From contig OZ020487.1 in the NCBI GenBank assembly GCA_963971405.1, positions 11,815,344 to 11,879,343 on the forward strand: a DNA stretch of 64,000 bases. The letters run 5' to 3'. The notes below the pieces were generated by a model. The model worked only from the letters and a program-made list of their open reading frames with translations. It made no database searches and was not told where the DNA came from. Shown here in pieces: positions 1 to 11,525 of this stretch (positions within the stretch are counted from its first letter, which is position 1; every line of letters starts with the position of its first letter). The stretch is from Psococerastis gibbosa (lineage: Eukaryota > Arthropoda > Insecta > Psocodea > Psocidae). A program made the translations under genes and the position numbers.

Positions 1-140
1 CTGCAGCTCCCATGGACATTTAGGCACGCCCCACCTTTTGATGCATAGGAGCTGCGCAAGTTCATAGGAGCTGCCCTGTGGTGCAAAGGAGCCGCAGATC
101 CTATGGACAGCCACCTTTTTGGTTCATAGGAGCTGAAGTT
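1..140. repeat. Cluster of short GGAGCTG repeats
   Basis: The motif CATAGGAGCTG or a close variant (AAAGGAGCCG) occurs four times in 140 bases. Related copies lie near 4395 (reverse orientation), 6190-6235 and 6335, so this is a small dispersed family at both edges of the satellite region. No coding sense is apparent. Confidence 0.5.
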
Positions 141-332
141 ATTGAAACAGGCACCTTTTATTATTTTGCTGCAATTATGAAGGCCTTTTGCTGTACTTTA
201 CAGCAGTTCCCGCTTTTTTTTAAATGGTGAAAGCACTGTACTTTAACATCAATTGATTTGCAGATATGATCCGTCTCATTGTATTTTACTACTAAATCAA
301 TTTATAGATTTTTCCTCAAGACCCTTAATTTT

Positions 333-496
333 CAAACATGCAGCAACGGATCCACCAGGGTCCACTCATCCCTGAAATGGGTACCGTTCCCTTATCAGAA
401 GGGAAAAACGCTGATGTCGGGCATGTTGCGGACCGTAATAGACCTAGTAGTGCGTGGATCATGGGGTCTAGACATGCCACGGCGAGGCGTTTTTAA
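333..496 (+). CDS. Possible terminal exon, unknown protein
   Basis: A plausible splice acceptor (CAAACATGCAG) ends at 343. It is followed by a 50-codon open frame beginning QRIHQGPLIPEMG and ending at a TAA at 494-496. A second frame, read through to 536, is also open, so the reading frame is not secure. No domain was recognised. GC content is higher than the surroundings, which is the main reason to list it. It could be the last exon of a gene entering from the left edge, or a transposon fragment. Confidence 0.25.
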
Positions 497-539
497 GTAT
501 TTTTATTCTCTTCACGGCCCGGTCGCATTTAACTGAACA

Positions 540-915
540 ACTTCTACCGATAATGTGCTAAATTGAATATTTTACATGCTGAATCAACACTTAATACTCT
601 TACTAATTACTATGATGTAAAACTCTTCATGGTTGTCATGACAAATGAGGAACTCATAGCTACTGTACGACCCCAGCCATGACAGGCTTACTGCGTCAAC
701 TGGGTTGCAGCCCCTCACATGAAATGAAAAATTAAACACCAACTAAAAATAGTAGCCTACCGGCACTAAAAGAGTCAAATAATTGTCAAAAATTAAGAAA
801 TTGCAGCTCCCTTGATTACACACTCTGTAGTATTGTTTCATTAAATATACGCATAAGAAAAATTGGAACGTGATGTGATTACAAACATTTTCAACAAAAC
901 TTCATGGTACTGTTA
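540..915. other. Unassigned spacer
   Basis: AT-rich DNA between the candidate exon and the satellite. I see no gene, RNA or repeat that I can name. Confidence 0.5.
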
Positions 916-3438
916 TTTGTCGGAAAAGTGGCCCAAAAATTGCCCAAAACTAAAATTTTTGGTTTTCTCTAACTTCACCCCTAATTGCACAATTCGAAAA
1001 CTTTCTTCAATATATGCTCCAGAGAGCAGTGTTTGGTCGGAAAAGTAGCCAAGGGCCGAAAAATTGCCCAAAACGAATTTTTTTTGATTTATCTTTCTTC
1101 ACCCCTAATTACATAATTAGAAATATTTCTTCAATATATGCTTCAGAGAGCAGTGATTGGTCGGAAAAGTGGTCAAGAGCCGACAAATTGCCCCAAATTA
1201 AAATTTTTGGTTTTCTCCAACTTCACCCCTAATTACATAATTAGAAAAATTTCTTCAATATATGCTTCAGGGAGCAGTGTTTGGTCGGAAAAGTGGCCAA
1301 GGGCCGACAAATTGCCCAAAACTAAAATTTTTGGTTTTCTCTAACTTCACCCCTAATTACACAATTCGAAAACTTTCTTCAATATATGCTTCAGGGAGCA
1401 GTGTTTGGTCGGAAAAGTAGCCAAGGGCCGAGAAATTGCCCAAAACGAAATTTTTTTGATTTCTCTTTCTTCACCCCTAATTACATAATTAGAAATATTT
1501 CTTCAATATATGCTTCAGAGAGCAGTGATTGGTCGGAAAAGTGGTCAAGAGCCGACAAATTGCCCCAAATTAAAATTTTTGGTTTTCTCCAACATCACCC
1601 CTAATTACATAATTAGAAAAATTTCTTCAATATATGCTTCAGGGAGCAGTGTTTGGTCGGAAAAGTGGCCAAGGGCCGACAAATTGCCCAAAACTAAATT
1701 TTTTGGTCTTCTCTAACTTCACCCCTAATTACATAATTAGAAAAATTTCTTCAATATATGCTCCAGAGAGCAGTGTTTGGTCAGAAAAGTGGCCAAGGGC
1801 CGACAAATTGCCCAAAACTAAAATTTTTGGTTTTCTCTAACTTCATCCCTAATTACACAATTCGAAAACTTTCTTCAATATATGCTTCAGGGAGCAGTGT
1901 TTGGTCGGAAAAGTGGCCAAGATTATAGAAATTGCCCAAAACTAAAATTTTTGGATTTCTCTTTCTTCACCCCTAATTACATAATTAGAAATATTTCTTC
2001 AATATATGCTTCAGAGAGCAGTGATTGGTCGGAAAAGTGGTCAAGAGCCGACAAATTGCCCCAAATTAAAATTTTTGGTTTTCTCCAACTTCACCCCTAA
2101 TTACATAATTAGAAAAATTTCTTCAATATATGCTTCAGGGAGCAGTGTTTGGTCGGAAAAGTGGCCAAGGGCCGACAAATTGCCCAAAACTAAAATTTTT
2201 GGTTTTCTCTAACTTCACCCCTAATTACACAATTCGAAAACTTTCTTCAATATATGCTTCAGGGAGCAGTGTTTGGTCGGAAAAGTGGCCAAGGGCCGAC
2301 AAATTGCCCAAAACTAAAATTTTTGGTTTTCTCTAACTTCACCCCTAATTACATAATTAGAAAAATTTCTTCAATATATGCTCCAGAGAGCAGTGTTTGG
2401 TCGGAAAAGTGGCCAAGGGCCGACAAATTGCCCAAAACTAAAATGTTTGGTTTTCTCTAACTTCACCCCTAATTACACAATTCGAAAACTTTCTTCAATA
2501 TATGCTTCAGGGAGCAGTGTTTGTTCGGAAAAGGGGCCAAGATTATAGAAATTGCCCAAAACTAAAATTTTTGGATTTCTCTAACTTCGCCCCTAATTAC
2601 ACAATTCGAAAACTTTCTTCAATATATGCTTCAGGGAGCAGTGTTTGGTCGGAAAAGTGGCCAAGATTATAGAAATTGCCCAAAACTAAAATTTTTGGAT
2701 TTCTCTTTCTTCACCCCTAATTACATAATTAGAAATATTTCTTCAATATATGCTTCAGAGAGCAGTGATTGGTCGGAAAAGTGGTCAAGAGCCGACAAAT
2801 TGCCCCAAATTAAAATTTTTGGTTTTCTCCAACTTCACCCCTAATTACATAATTAGAAAAATTTCTTCAATATATGCTTCAGGGAGCAGTGTTTGGTCGG
2901 AAAAGTGGTTCATTTTGGTTTTCTCCAACTTCACCCCTAATTACATAATTAGAAAAATTTCTTCAATATATGCTTCAGGGAGCAGTGTTTGGTCGGAAAA
3001 GTGGCCAAGGGCCGACAAATTGCCCAAAACTAAAATTTTTGGTTTTCTCTAACTTCACCCCTAATTACACAATTCGAAAACTTTCTTCAATATATGCTTC
3101 AGGGAGCAGTGTTTGGTCGGAAAAGTGGCCAAGGGCCGACAAATTGCCCAAAACTAAAATTTTTGGTTTTCTCTAACTTCACCCCTAATTACATAATTAG
3201 AAAAATTTCTTCAATATATGCTCCAGAGAGCAGTGTTTGGTCGGAAAAGTGGCCAAGGGCCGACAAATTGCCCAAAACTAAAATGTTTGGTTTTCTCTAA
3301 CTTCACCCCTAATTACACAATTCGAAAACTTTCTTCAATATATGCTTCAGGGAGCAGTCGGAAATGTGACTAAGAGCCAAGAAATTGCCCACAAGGATGC
3401 TTTTAGTTTTCTTTTCCCCCTAATCGCCTCGTTCCAAG
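916..3438 (+). repeat. 124-bp satellite array, about 20 units
   Basis: A head-to-tail array with a 124-bp period: the landmark ATATATGCTYCAGRGAGCAG recurs at 1014, 1138, 1262, 1386, 1510 and so on to 3342. Most units are 90-99% alike. One unit near 2874-2969 is only 96 bp (28-bp internal deletion) and the last unit is degraded. Units fall into types that recur in order: 372 bp (three units) near 1014/1386, and 744 bp (six units) near 1882/2626, so there is higher-order structure. Short open frames inside units arise because 124 is not a multiple of three and the frame shifts each unit; they are not genes. Confidence 0.97.
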
Positions 3439-3779
3439 TAAGTTATGTTTTGTACTAGGGTGAACCCCAATTCCATAGTATCCAAAGTATGCTAAACAGT
3501 ACTAATGTATTTTCTGACACCGTTTCCATCATTCATTCTAATGCGTATGTAATGTTATGACATAGTTGCATAACTTTAATCATGAAACAGCTAAAAAATG
3601 GATATTTTCTGTAAAATTTGATTTTGTCACATAAAATGGGCTTTGGGGATGCCCGAGTTGCGCTTCACGCATGCCCATTTTGAGCGGGAACCACTCATTC
3701 ATGGTACGATACATTGTATCATTATTCCTATTAATCTAATCTTACTTTCAAATGATGGAGTGGGGCCGCAAGCTTTTTT
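3439..3779. other. Unassigned spacer
   Basis: AT-rich sequence after the satellite, with a short GC island at 3640-3695. Nothing recognisable was found. Confidence 0.4.
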
Positions 3780-4102
3780 ATTGACTTTTTGTTCTATTAG
3801 TAAGCCAACCTAGCGGAAAATGTAACAGCAAAGGCTTTCACGGCCGGAGTCGAATGAGAAACTAGTAGTATCCGGGTTGATGGGCCGTGGTCGAAATGAA
3901 AGCGAACTTCCACTGATTCTTCATTCAAACTAGCGGAGTTAGGGCTATACAGCCCTCTCTTACACTCAACTAGGAAGACTCGGGACCACCTGCTTTACAT
4001 GCCCTCCGAAGCATGGCCTGAACATGTAGCAAGTGTGGGACTCGAACCAACAACCTTTCGGGTGGAGTCTGTACCACTACCCTATACTACATGCCACCTG
4101 GG
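3780..4102 (-). mobile_element. tRNA-like SINE with a nested insertion
   Basis: The reverse strand carries a Pol III B-box-like GGTTCGAGTCCC near 4036-4047. A second copy lies at 4626-4802 and a head fragment at 34407-34492. Comparison with the 34.4-kb copy shows that this one is interrupted at 3814-3922 by a Penelope-type fragment (GGCTTTCACGGCCGGAGTC), flanked by a short duplication CTAGCGG. No transcription evidence is available. Confidence 0.65.
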
Positions 4103-4105
4103 GAT

Positions 4106-4625
4106 TTCTTGTGTGAAAAATAGGAAAGACATAGTGAGGGGTTTAAAACGCATTTTGATAGCAATAGCGTTTTGGATTTACAGGCGAGCCCGAGTTGGGC
4201 CAGCTATGACTAATTATTTACCTACATAACAATGTTAAATTCAATAATATTGGCAAAGGAAATACAGGCAAAACTGTTGCAACAAATAGGCCTAATAGTG
4301 AAGTGTGAACTAGAACCATGATGAGTAGGCCTACTGCCCTTATCAGTTCCAAAATCTGCGTTGGTAGCCATTTGGCTGCCTGCTTTGTAGGTGGGCACGC
4401 AGCTCCTATGAATCATGCCTAACTGCTGCTGATGTAAATATATGTTCATGATTCTGAATTCAGCAATTATATTGCCAACTAGAAACTTTTGCTTATCTAA
4501 CTTAGCCTATGAAGGTATTTAAATTGAAAAAAAATGCACTTACAAAATACATAGTCTATAGGCCTATAAAATAAAAATATGCGAAAATTGAAATAATTAC
4601 TTTTATTCTATTGCAGTATTATGTC
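4106..4625. other. Unassigned spacer
   Basis: It contains one reverse copy of the CATAGGAGCTG motif near 4390 and several TAGGCCTA palindromes. No gene was recognised. Confidence 0.4.
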
Positions 4626-4802
4626 AACCTAGTGGAGTTATAGAACTATAAAACCTTCTCTCACACTCAACTAGGAAAGCCCGGGCCTGCCTGCTTTACA
4701 AGCCCTCCGAAGCATGGCCAAAAAATGCATCATGTGTGGGACTCGAACTAACAACCTTGCGGCTGAAAGTCCGAGTTCGCACCACTAATCTACATGTCCT
4801 GA
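4626..4802 (-). mobile_element. tRNA-like SINE, second copy
   Basis: Same family as the copy ending at 4102: shared GAGTTA...CACTCAACTAGGAA head, shared GCCCTCCGAAGCATGGCC block, and a reverse-strand B-box-like AGTTCGAGTCCC. The two copies are diverged, so they represent independent, old insertions. Confidence 0.65.
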
Positions 4803-5062
4803 CAAAATCCTCCCTGACAAAAATGGCTCTGAAATATTGAGACAAGAATTAGGCTCACATTAACAATAACCGTTAGATGTTATATGCTTGGATGTCAATC
4901 GGCATAGGTAAAGGAAGAAATTTGAAGCCTGAAAAATATAAATAAATAAATAAGGGTGTAAATTTGAACGAAACCATGATGTTTAGGGGCCGCTGTTCAG
5001 AATTTTGTTTTTTTGGGGTCCAATTTTCATGGCACATCAATACATAAAGTTTGCCCGCTTGC

Positions 5063-5660
5063 GATAGGTTTTCGAATGGGGTGGTGTCCCCCCCCCCCCA
5101 CCGTATTTTCGTAAAACAGTAGAAAAGAGGAAAGCCGTTCTCATGGGCTTACGCATCTCCTAATTAGAGGCATGATCTTAATTTTCCCACCCACGGGTCG
5201 GGAGGCCAAAGGGGGGCCCGGAGGTCTCCCCCCGGTTTTTGAAACAAAATAGGCCTGAAATTGTGGAGTTTTCACATTTTGGTGTATATACGTCTTGAAA
5301 CGTATTCTAATAATGTTTAGGTTTTCAGCCGAAGAATAGCAGACCAACTACGAGAAAGGGGGCAGGCGCGGGGAATTATTTAGAAAAAGAATAGGTTCAA
5401 AATAGTGGAATTTACGCACTTACGCAACTTGATAGCAGTTATGTGTTTATATTTTACATGTGAAGAATATTACAGCTTACAAGGGGGGCCAGAGGTCTAC
5501 GCGGGGAATGTTTTTTAAAAGATAGGCCTGAAATAGTTTGTCGGCAGAAAGTTTTTGATTTTGCAGACGATAACTTTATTAACAAATTGGAAACAGGGGA
5601 ATTTTTTTAAAAGAAATATCTGAACAATTTTCTGTTTTGGTAAATTTTGGATGGGGGGGG
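5063..5660 (+). repeat. Dispersed G-rich repeat, copy 1
   Basis: This is an inverted relative of 9833-10262. Shared blocks, read on this strand, are GCGATAGGTTTYCGAA, AGGAAAGCCGTTCT, CATGATCTTAAT, ATAGTGGAATTTAC and GAAGAATATTACAGCT. It contains runs of 8-12 G or C. No coding capacity was recognised. Confidence 0.6.
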
Positions 5661-5744
5661 GGGGGGCGGACCCACTGTTGGTGTTGAATCACTGACCTGC
5701 TTGAACCAGAAATTGAAAAAAAAAGTTCGAATAATGGAATTAAA

Positions 5745-6050
5745 GCCATCTCGTTCTTGGCAACGTTTCCGACCGGTAAGAGAGATATCGATTCTGATAT
5801 TTAATTATTTAATTTGTCCGATTGTGCATTTAGGGGTGAAATTAGTGAACACCACAAATATCTTGAAATTTGGAAATTGATACGCTCTTGGCATCTTTTT
5901 CCGTCCAATAACAGTATTTTGAACCAGAAATTTAAGAAAATGTTCGAATAGTGTAATTTGGAGCGAAGTTTGTGAAAACCAAAAAATCATAATTTTGGGT
6001 AATCTCATTGTTCTTGGCCACTTTTCCGACCAATAGCTGCATTCTGATGG
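5745..6050 (-). repeat. Decayed, inverted copies of the 124-bp satellite
   Basis: The reverse complement matches the satellite landmarks repeatedly: CTTGGCCACTTTTCCGACCAA at 6013-6033, a weaker copy near 5885, and AATTGTGTAATTAGGGGTGAA-like text near 5815. About three degenerate units lie in the opposite orientation to the main array, 2.3 kb away. Confidence 0.6.
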
Positions 6051-6429
6051 TAGTCTTGATTGCGTGCAATTATTTGATTATACCATGTACACCATTTCTA
6101 TTTTTTTAAAAACAGCGCTAAAATTGAATTTGCTCTATTGTGGCCAGCAATACAGCCAATTTGCTATTAGCAATTGAAGCACACTGTCTGGTTCACAGGA
6201 GCCAGGCCGGCCACGGCGGTGCATAGGAGCTAGCCTCTGGATGTACTGCCGCACTCTAAGATGACAAAATTCATTAAAATCTAGTAGGAAATGGTTCATA
6301 AATGGTTCATTAAAATAGTGCTTAGCTTATCTAGGAGCCGCGGCTGCCATGCAAATTCTGAAATATCTTAAGAAGGTATAGGGAAACCAATGCTTAGCGC
6401 GTTGCAAGGGAGCTAGGTAGACGAACAAA

Positions 6430-6842
6430 CCAATATTTAGTTTTGTGCAAAAAATTATTTTTTGAAGAAATTAGGGAAAATTCACAGTGAAATACATTGC
6501 TATTATTAATGTGTGGCAAGGTATTGGTCTGCCCGATCTAGAAATATGCAATGCCATTGATTAATTTAGTGCTTTGGGATAGGGGATTTACAAGGCCATA
6601 GCCAGACCGGGGTCCAGGACACCCCCCCCCCCTTCCCCAAATGTTTGCAGCATACACTAGATGGAATGGAGATTTAAGGATTTTTCAATATATTTACATA
6701 AGTTACCTCACCTTCGGTGACGTCAAATTGACCCCCCCCCCCCCCCAAGGGATCCGAAATTTAACCATAGGAAAATTATTGAATTTACTCATTATTGAAT
6801 TTACTCATTTTCTCAATCTACTAATTGATAAATTGGAAAGCA
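6430..6842 (+). mobile_element. TGCTTTCC TIR element, 3' half (copy F)
   Basis: It matches the last half of the 787-bp element at 33437-34223, including TTTTGTGCAAAAAATTATT, the GACGTCA-then-poly-C block and the terminal GATAAATTGGAAAGCA. The 5' half is missing and AT-rich duplications are present internally. Confidence 0.7.
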
Positions 6843-6937
6843 TGTTCGAGTAAACTCGGACCGGTTCGTGCATTTGGGTCAACAATAGACTCCCCCCATA
6901 TTTACTGTATTATTATTATTATTATTATTTGTTTTTC

Positions 6938-7565
6938 AGAGAACGTCGTTGACAAAAGTAACCGCAGTGCCAATGAACTTCTAAGACTATTGTTGGATTG
7001 GAAATTTGTTCCAAAATTTTGCTTATCCGGGCGTATCACAGGTGAAGCACCATTAAAAGCCTCATGGCTAAATGATGCTTTACGGTAAGCTCATATTCTT
7101 AAATGCCGTAAATAATCATACATATTAATGAAACTATTACTACACGTAGACGGATTATTAGGTATCTACGTAGTTACTCTAGTGAATTTCGTCTGCAATA
7201 ATATGATTATGCAACCGCACACACGCTTACCCAACCATTATTCTATCTAATTAATTAATGATCTTGAAGCATGTTTATTATTCACAGCCAAGTATAATGC
7301 CTTTAATATTATAAATGTATGCTCATGGAAAAGCGATTAAGAAAAAAATAAGAGTATTTGTAGCCTTAGGCATACGAGTAACTACCTACTGCAAAGTATG
7401 AACCTTATGATCCTGCCACCATGTCCTCTTGTATCAATAATGCTTAAAAGAGATTTGTCCGTACGGTAAGGTAAATAATGATCATGAGTTCAATACTCAA
7501 CAATAATAATAACTTATTCACCATAAATTTCGTTTCAGATGTCATTGTATGGTCAAGTCATGAAG
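6938..7565 (+). CDS. Two putative 3' exons of an unrecognised gene
   Basis: A strong acceptor (GTTTTTCAG) ends near 6939. The open exon ends at a good donor, TTTACG|GTAAGC, at 7086. It encodes a protein-like stretch with NRSANELLRLLLDWKF and LSGRITGEAPLKASW. The phase-2 end joins cleanly to an acceptor (TTTCGTTTCAG) at 7540, giving a short tail RCHCMVKS and a stop at about 7565. Codon use looks coding, unlike the transposon debris around it. The upstream exons were not found; a TIR-element fragment sits directly before. I do not recognise the family, so no function is offered. It could be a fragment of a gene broken by insertions. Confidence 0.45.
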
Positions 7566-7712
7566 CCACGGACGAACCCAATTAAACATCACTTCTTCAA
7601 ATACTCCGCGGTGAAGGAAACCCTGAACCATTGAAGGCACAGGAAACACCTAAAATAGTCAGACCACCGATGACCCTTAATTATTATATCAGTTGTCATA
7701 TTTTCAATGTCA

Positions 7713-8531
7713 CATAAATGCTGGACTGCCTCCTAGTTACTGCGCAAGTCTCAGGACTTCGTCCAATTGGCTCTACCCCTCGAACGAGGAAGGTGTACAA
7801 CTGACAAGTTCCAGAATTTAAAAATGTAGCCTAAAAGTAAAACCTCCAGCACTCATTTTTTATGAATAGCTTTTCATGGTCCTTAAACGTTATTATAAGC
7901 CTAAATCGAATCAGTATGTACTGGATTTTGATCATAGCTTACCTACCTATAGGGTTTTTTTTAGGAAAAGGTCATCGCAGCCCCCTCCGAAATAAAATTC
8001 TGGCTAAGGGCCTGCTGTATGGTACAGCAGACACTGTACCTTATAGCACTAGTTAGACAGTAGGTACCAAAGATGGAAAATGGTAGGTAGGTTAGGTACA
8101 AAATAGTGGGCTATTTATTCCATTTCCAACCATAAGGCACGACATAAAATACAATTCAGTAGATTCTCGATTTCGTCATGGAAAATAGTCAAAACAGTAA
8201 CTAGTTAAGTTAGCTGTTATAATTAATAATACCAAACACTTAATCGTTTGATAAAGTCAAAGTTCCAAAATTTAAAAATATAGCCTAAATGTAAAACCTA
8301 TAGGTAGCCTAGGCATGCTATGATCAAAATCCAGCACATACTGATTGCATTTAGGCTTATTATAACGTTTAAGGACCATGAAAAGTTATTCATAAAAATG
8401 AGTGCAGGAAGTTTTACTTTTAGGCTATATTTTTAAATTCTGGAACTTCAGTTGTAGCCTACACCTTCCGCGTTGCCCATTGGACTGTCCTGACACATGC
8501 GCAATAACAAGGAGGCAGTCCAGCATTTATG
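7713..8531. mobile_element. Foldback element with about 230-bp inverted arms
   Basis: The left arm starts CATAAATGCTGGACTGCCTC and its near-perfect reverse complement ends at 8531. Homology between the arms continues for about 230 bp with a few mismatches. The centre holds a further direct copy of an arm segment (AGTTCCAAAATTTAAAAATA at 8260). No transposase is present, so this looks like a non-autonomous foldback or MITE. Confidence 0.75.
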
Positions 8532-9483
8532 GGATAGTACCTATATTTCTACTTTATATATACTTCGTCATTTGCGGCTGCCAAATGAGACATTTATTAC
8601 CTACTTATCTAAAAAATAACTCTGTGCATTTGTTTAAATTTTTTGTTTGTTGAACCTAACGTTTAAACGTAATTCTAACTACGGTATTTATACAAACTAG
8701 TTATTCACGTCTACACATAAGTAGCCTTATAAACTAATGGTGACATACAAACTTCAATTTCCTTCAAGTTATCACTTATCCCATGTACCATGTACAGATT
8801 TTACCTGTCCCGTAGCCAACAAGGGAAAACTACTTGATCGTAATTTAGGAACTATTGAGGAGGAGCTATTATTGAAAAAAACAACTTTAATTTATATGAC
8901 AACATTTTTAAGTAGTTCAACTTTGTTGGAGCTACCAGTTTAAAATGTGATTATTGTTTGCTATATGCTATGCTATGCGTATCTTGGCAATGTGTTTATG
9001 TTTCATCTTGCATAGGGCCTACCTACCGTATTGTTTTTACTGTTTTGTTATGTTACACTTGGCGTGAGTCGAAACTGGTTGTGTGTTTTCTATAATTTAA
9101 CGTAAAACTTAACAAAGTAATTTATTGTTCACAATGAGTACCGTACGTCACAGTTTTCGGGAAAAACTTATGTCACACCATTTTTTATGCACTCTGGATT
9201 ATGCTGCAGTATGCTACTGTTGCATACTGCATTTACAAATGTAGCTTACACAAAATATTGGCCACAGGATTTTTTACTCGTATATTCGTACATTATCCTT
9301 AAAGGGCGAAAGTGTTTTGTATCTAACCCATAGATTTTGTTCGAATGTACCTACCCAATAAATTAAAGCATATGGACACTCTAAGAGGGGTATTCAAGAT
9401 TTGACTTATGACTCATACTGAGCAGGTACAGTAGGTATTAATTAAGGGGAATCCATTCAAATTTATGGAAAGCAATATGAATA
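8532..9483. other. Unassigned spacer
   Basis: AT-rich, with a 68-codon plus-strand open frame at 8737-8943 that has no recognisable domain or splice context. I do not call a gene here. Confidence 0.4.
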
Positions 9484-9787
9484 ATTTTTTAGACGTTTTT
9501 TTGGAGTTTTTTGAGAATAAAGCCCCCCCCCCCAGAATGAGTTACTCCAAAATAAAAAAAAGATCTCGAGGTATGATTTTTGTGAACCTACATGCCAAAT
9601 TTCATCACCATCGGCCTAGTAGTTGGCCCGGAAATCGATGAACAGACAGACATACAGACAGAGATTTCGTAAAAACCAATTTTTTAGGTTCGTGGGACCA
9701 CAAAACGTGTAAATCCGTTGAAATCTCGGAATCGAAAATTTCGACCATCACAAAGCTTTCCTCATACTACGTATAAATTGGAAAGCA
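9484..9787 (-). mobile_element. TGCTTTCC TIR element, 5' part (copy E)
   Basis: Reverse-oriented copy of the first third of the 33437-34223 element. It keeps the terminal ACGTATAAATTGGAAAGCA, the GTAAAAACC block and the AGACAGACATACAGACAGA simple repeat. The rest of the element is absent. Confidence 0.75.
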
Positions 9788-9832
9788 ATAATGTAAGTGA
9801 ACTTCTAACAGTTTCATCATTCCCCCCCCCCC

Positions 9833-10262
9833 CCCCAATTTAGCAAGCTAGCCAATTTTTCAAATATTTATTTAAAAAAATTCCCCTGGGGTGACCCCGG
9901 GCCCCTGTTTCCAGTGTAGATTATAAAGTGAAAAATCAAAAGAATATTGTTTGCCAACAATATCCGTTAAACTCCACCATTTCAAAAACATGTTGCTTGT
10001 TAGCTGTAATATTCTTCATCTGTGTAAACTAAACGTAACTGCTTTCAGAATAAGTAAATTCCACTATTTCGGGCATAGGCTATTCTTTCAAAACAATTCC
10101 CCCTTCAGCCACACAAACCCTCGAGTGCCTGCGCAAGGGATATTAAGATCATGCCCCCTAATTAGAACGGCTTTCCTATTTTTCTACATTTTTATGAAAA
10201 TGAGGGGCGGGGGGCACCAAATAAAGCACCGCCCTCCTTCGGAAACCTATCGCCACGCCACT
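9833..10262 (-). repeat. Dispersed G-rich repeat, copy 2
   Basis: Reverse-complement relative of 5063-5660, with the same ordered blocks. On the minus strand it begins CAGTGGCGTGGCGATAGG, a terminus style seen in other G-rich repeats here. Confidence 0.6.
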
Positions 10263-10420
10263 GGTCACTGTTGTAGGGCCTATATTGATGTTGCATGAAA
10301 ACTGTATTACTATATTACGGAACAGTAGACCATGGGTGAATGTATGGGCCAGGAATCCGGTATTAACATGTAAGCGTACTTCTGAAACTAAAAGTTTCGT
10401 CATTAGCTATGTTCATCATC

Positions 10421-10690
10421 ATCAGTGGGACTGTATAGGCATTATAAGATTGTATCTTAGAGGCTGTTCAGAAGCAGCTTCTATAAGTCCACGAAGTGCC
10501 ATTGATGTTGTTGACCGCAGCTGTTGAAACTTTTGGAAGTCCGCATTCAAAACAACTTTGTCCCGGATTCTTCGGTATTGTGTACCTAATACGGTAATAA
10601 CCTATAATTTTATAATTTAATTAATAATTAATAATTGTTATTATGTTGTAATTGTAATGACTGTTGGAAATAAAGTTATGTTCTAACGAC
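10421..10690 (+). CDS. Possible terminal exon with poly(A) signal
   Basis: An acceptor-like CATCATCATCAG ends at 10420. It is followed by about 35 open codons (GIIRLYLRGCSEAASISPRS within) to a stop at 10525-10527, then AT-rich DNA with AATAAA at about 10668. The frame is also open upstream to 10285. Exon-like features are present, but no domain or partner exon was recognised, so this is a weak candidate. Confidence 0.25.
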
Positions 10691-10744
10691 AATAACCTCT
10701 TTTAATTAATTAATACGCCAAGATTCACCCCCGCTGAGTGGGTG

Positions 10745-11030
10745 GGCCGGCGGATTGTAGGAGGCAAACCTAGGTGATTCTAGGGGAAAAAGAAGGAAAA
10801 AAGTAGATGATTTGAGGCAAATAGGAGGATTTTTAGACGGAAATAAGGCGCTATAAAGAAGCAAATTACAGGGAAAAAGGAAGGTAAAATCTCGATGAGT
10901 TAGCAGGGAATTTTCGTCTCATAGGAAGATAATGACCGGACAATAAGCAGCAAATAAGAAGCTAAACTCAAGCAAAGGCAGGGAAATAAGAGGTAAATTC
11001 TAAGGAAAAACGAAGCAAATAGGGGTTGGG
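10745..11030 (+). repeat. Purine-rich tract
   Basis: Nearly 300 bases rich in GGAAA, AATAAG and GAGGCAAATAGG words with few pyrimidine runs. It is degenerate, with no clean unit length. It may be a decayed simple repeat. Confidence 0.5.
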
Positions 11031-11454
11031 CAGGGTTGGGTAGAGCAGGTATATACCGCGTATCATTAACTAAGAGGCGAATAACAGGGCAATCGGAGGC
11101 GGAACATCGGGTTCACAGCGGACAATTTCCTTGTATTTATCCACTAATAGGAAGCTAATATTGAAAAATTTTTGTCATGAAGCGGGCAATTGCCGCCGAA
11201 AAAGAATGGAATTCTCTTCTTCTGTGCCCTGCTTTTCGCCCGATCCTGTCTTCTTTTTATCGGCGAATATCAGTAAATGTGCTATACGGGAATATTTCAA
11301 AATTCTATCTGTACATTTTAATGTTTGTTAGTATTCAATTTCTTCAATTATTATTAAACAATGCAACTATTCTCTTGCATTCTATTTTTTTTTTTTTAAT
11401 TATTTATTCATTTCAATTTCCCGCGGATATTTTTAACACCGTCACGTGACACCT

Positions 11455-11525
11455 TTCTATACTGTGGTATTAAAAAGCAAGCCCCGGTATTATAATAATC
11501 CCAAACCGCCATGATTGGGCTGCTG
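11455..11525. mobile_element. Fragment of the GGCGATTATAATACCGG MITE family
   Basis: It carries GCCCCGGTATTATAATAATC and CCGCCATGATTGGGCTGCTG, matching the ends of the hairpin MITEs at 21927-22101 and 27376-27505. One arm is lost. Confidence 0.55.

Noticed and set aside
1014-3300. A family of 68-100-residue proteins repeated along the array (GRKSGQGPTNCPKLKFL-type)
   Set aside because: They are frame products of the 124-bp satellite, overlap one another in shifting frames, and lack promoter, splice or stop-codon conservation.
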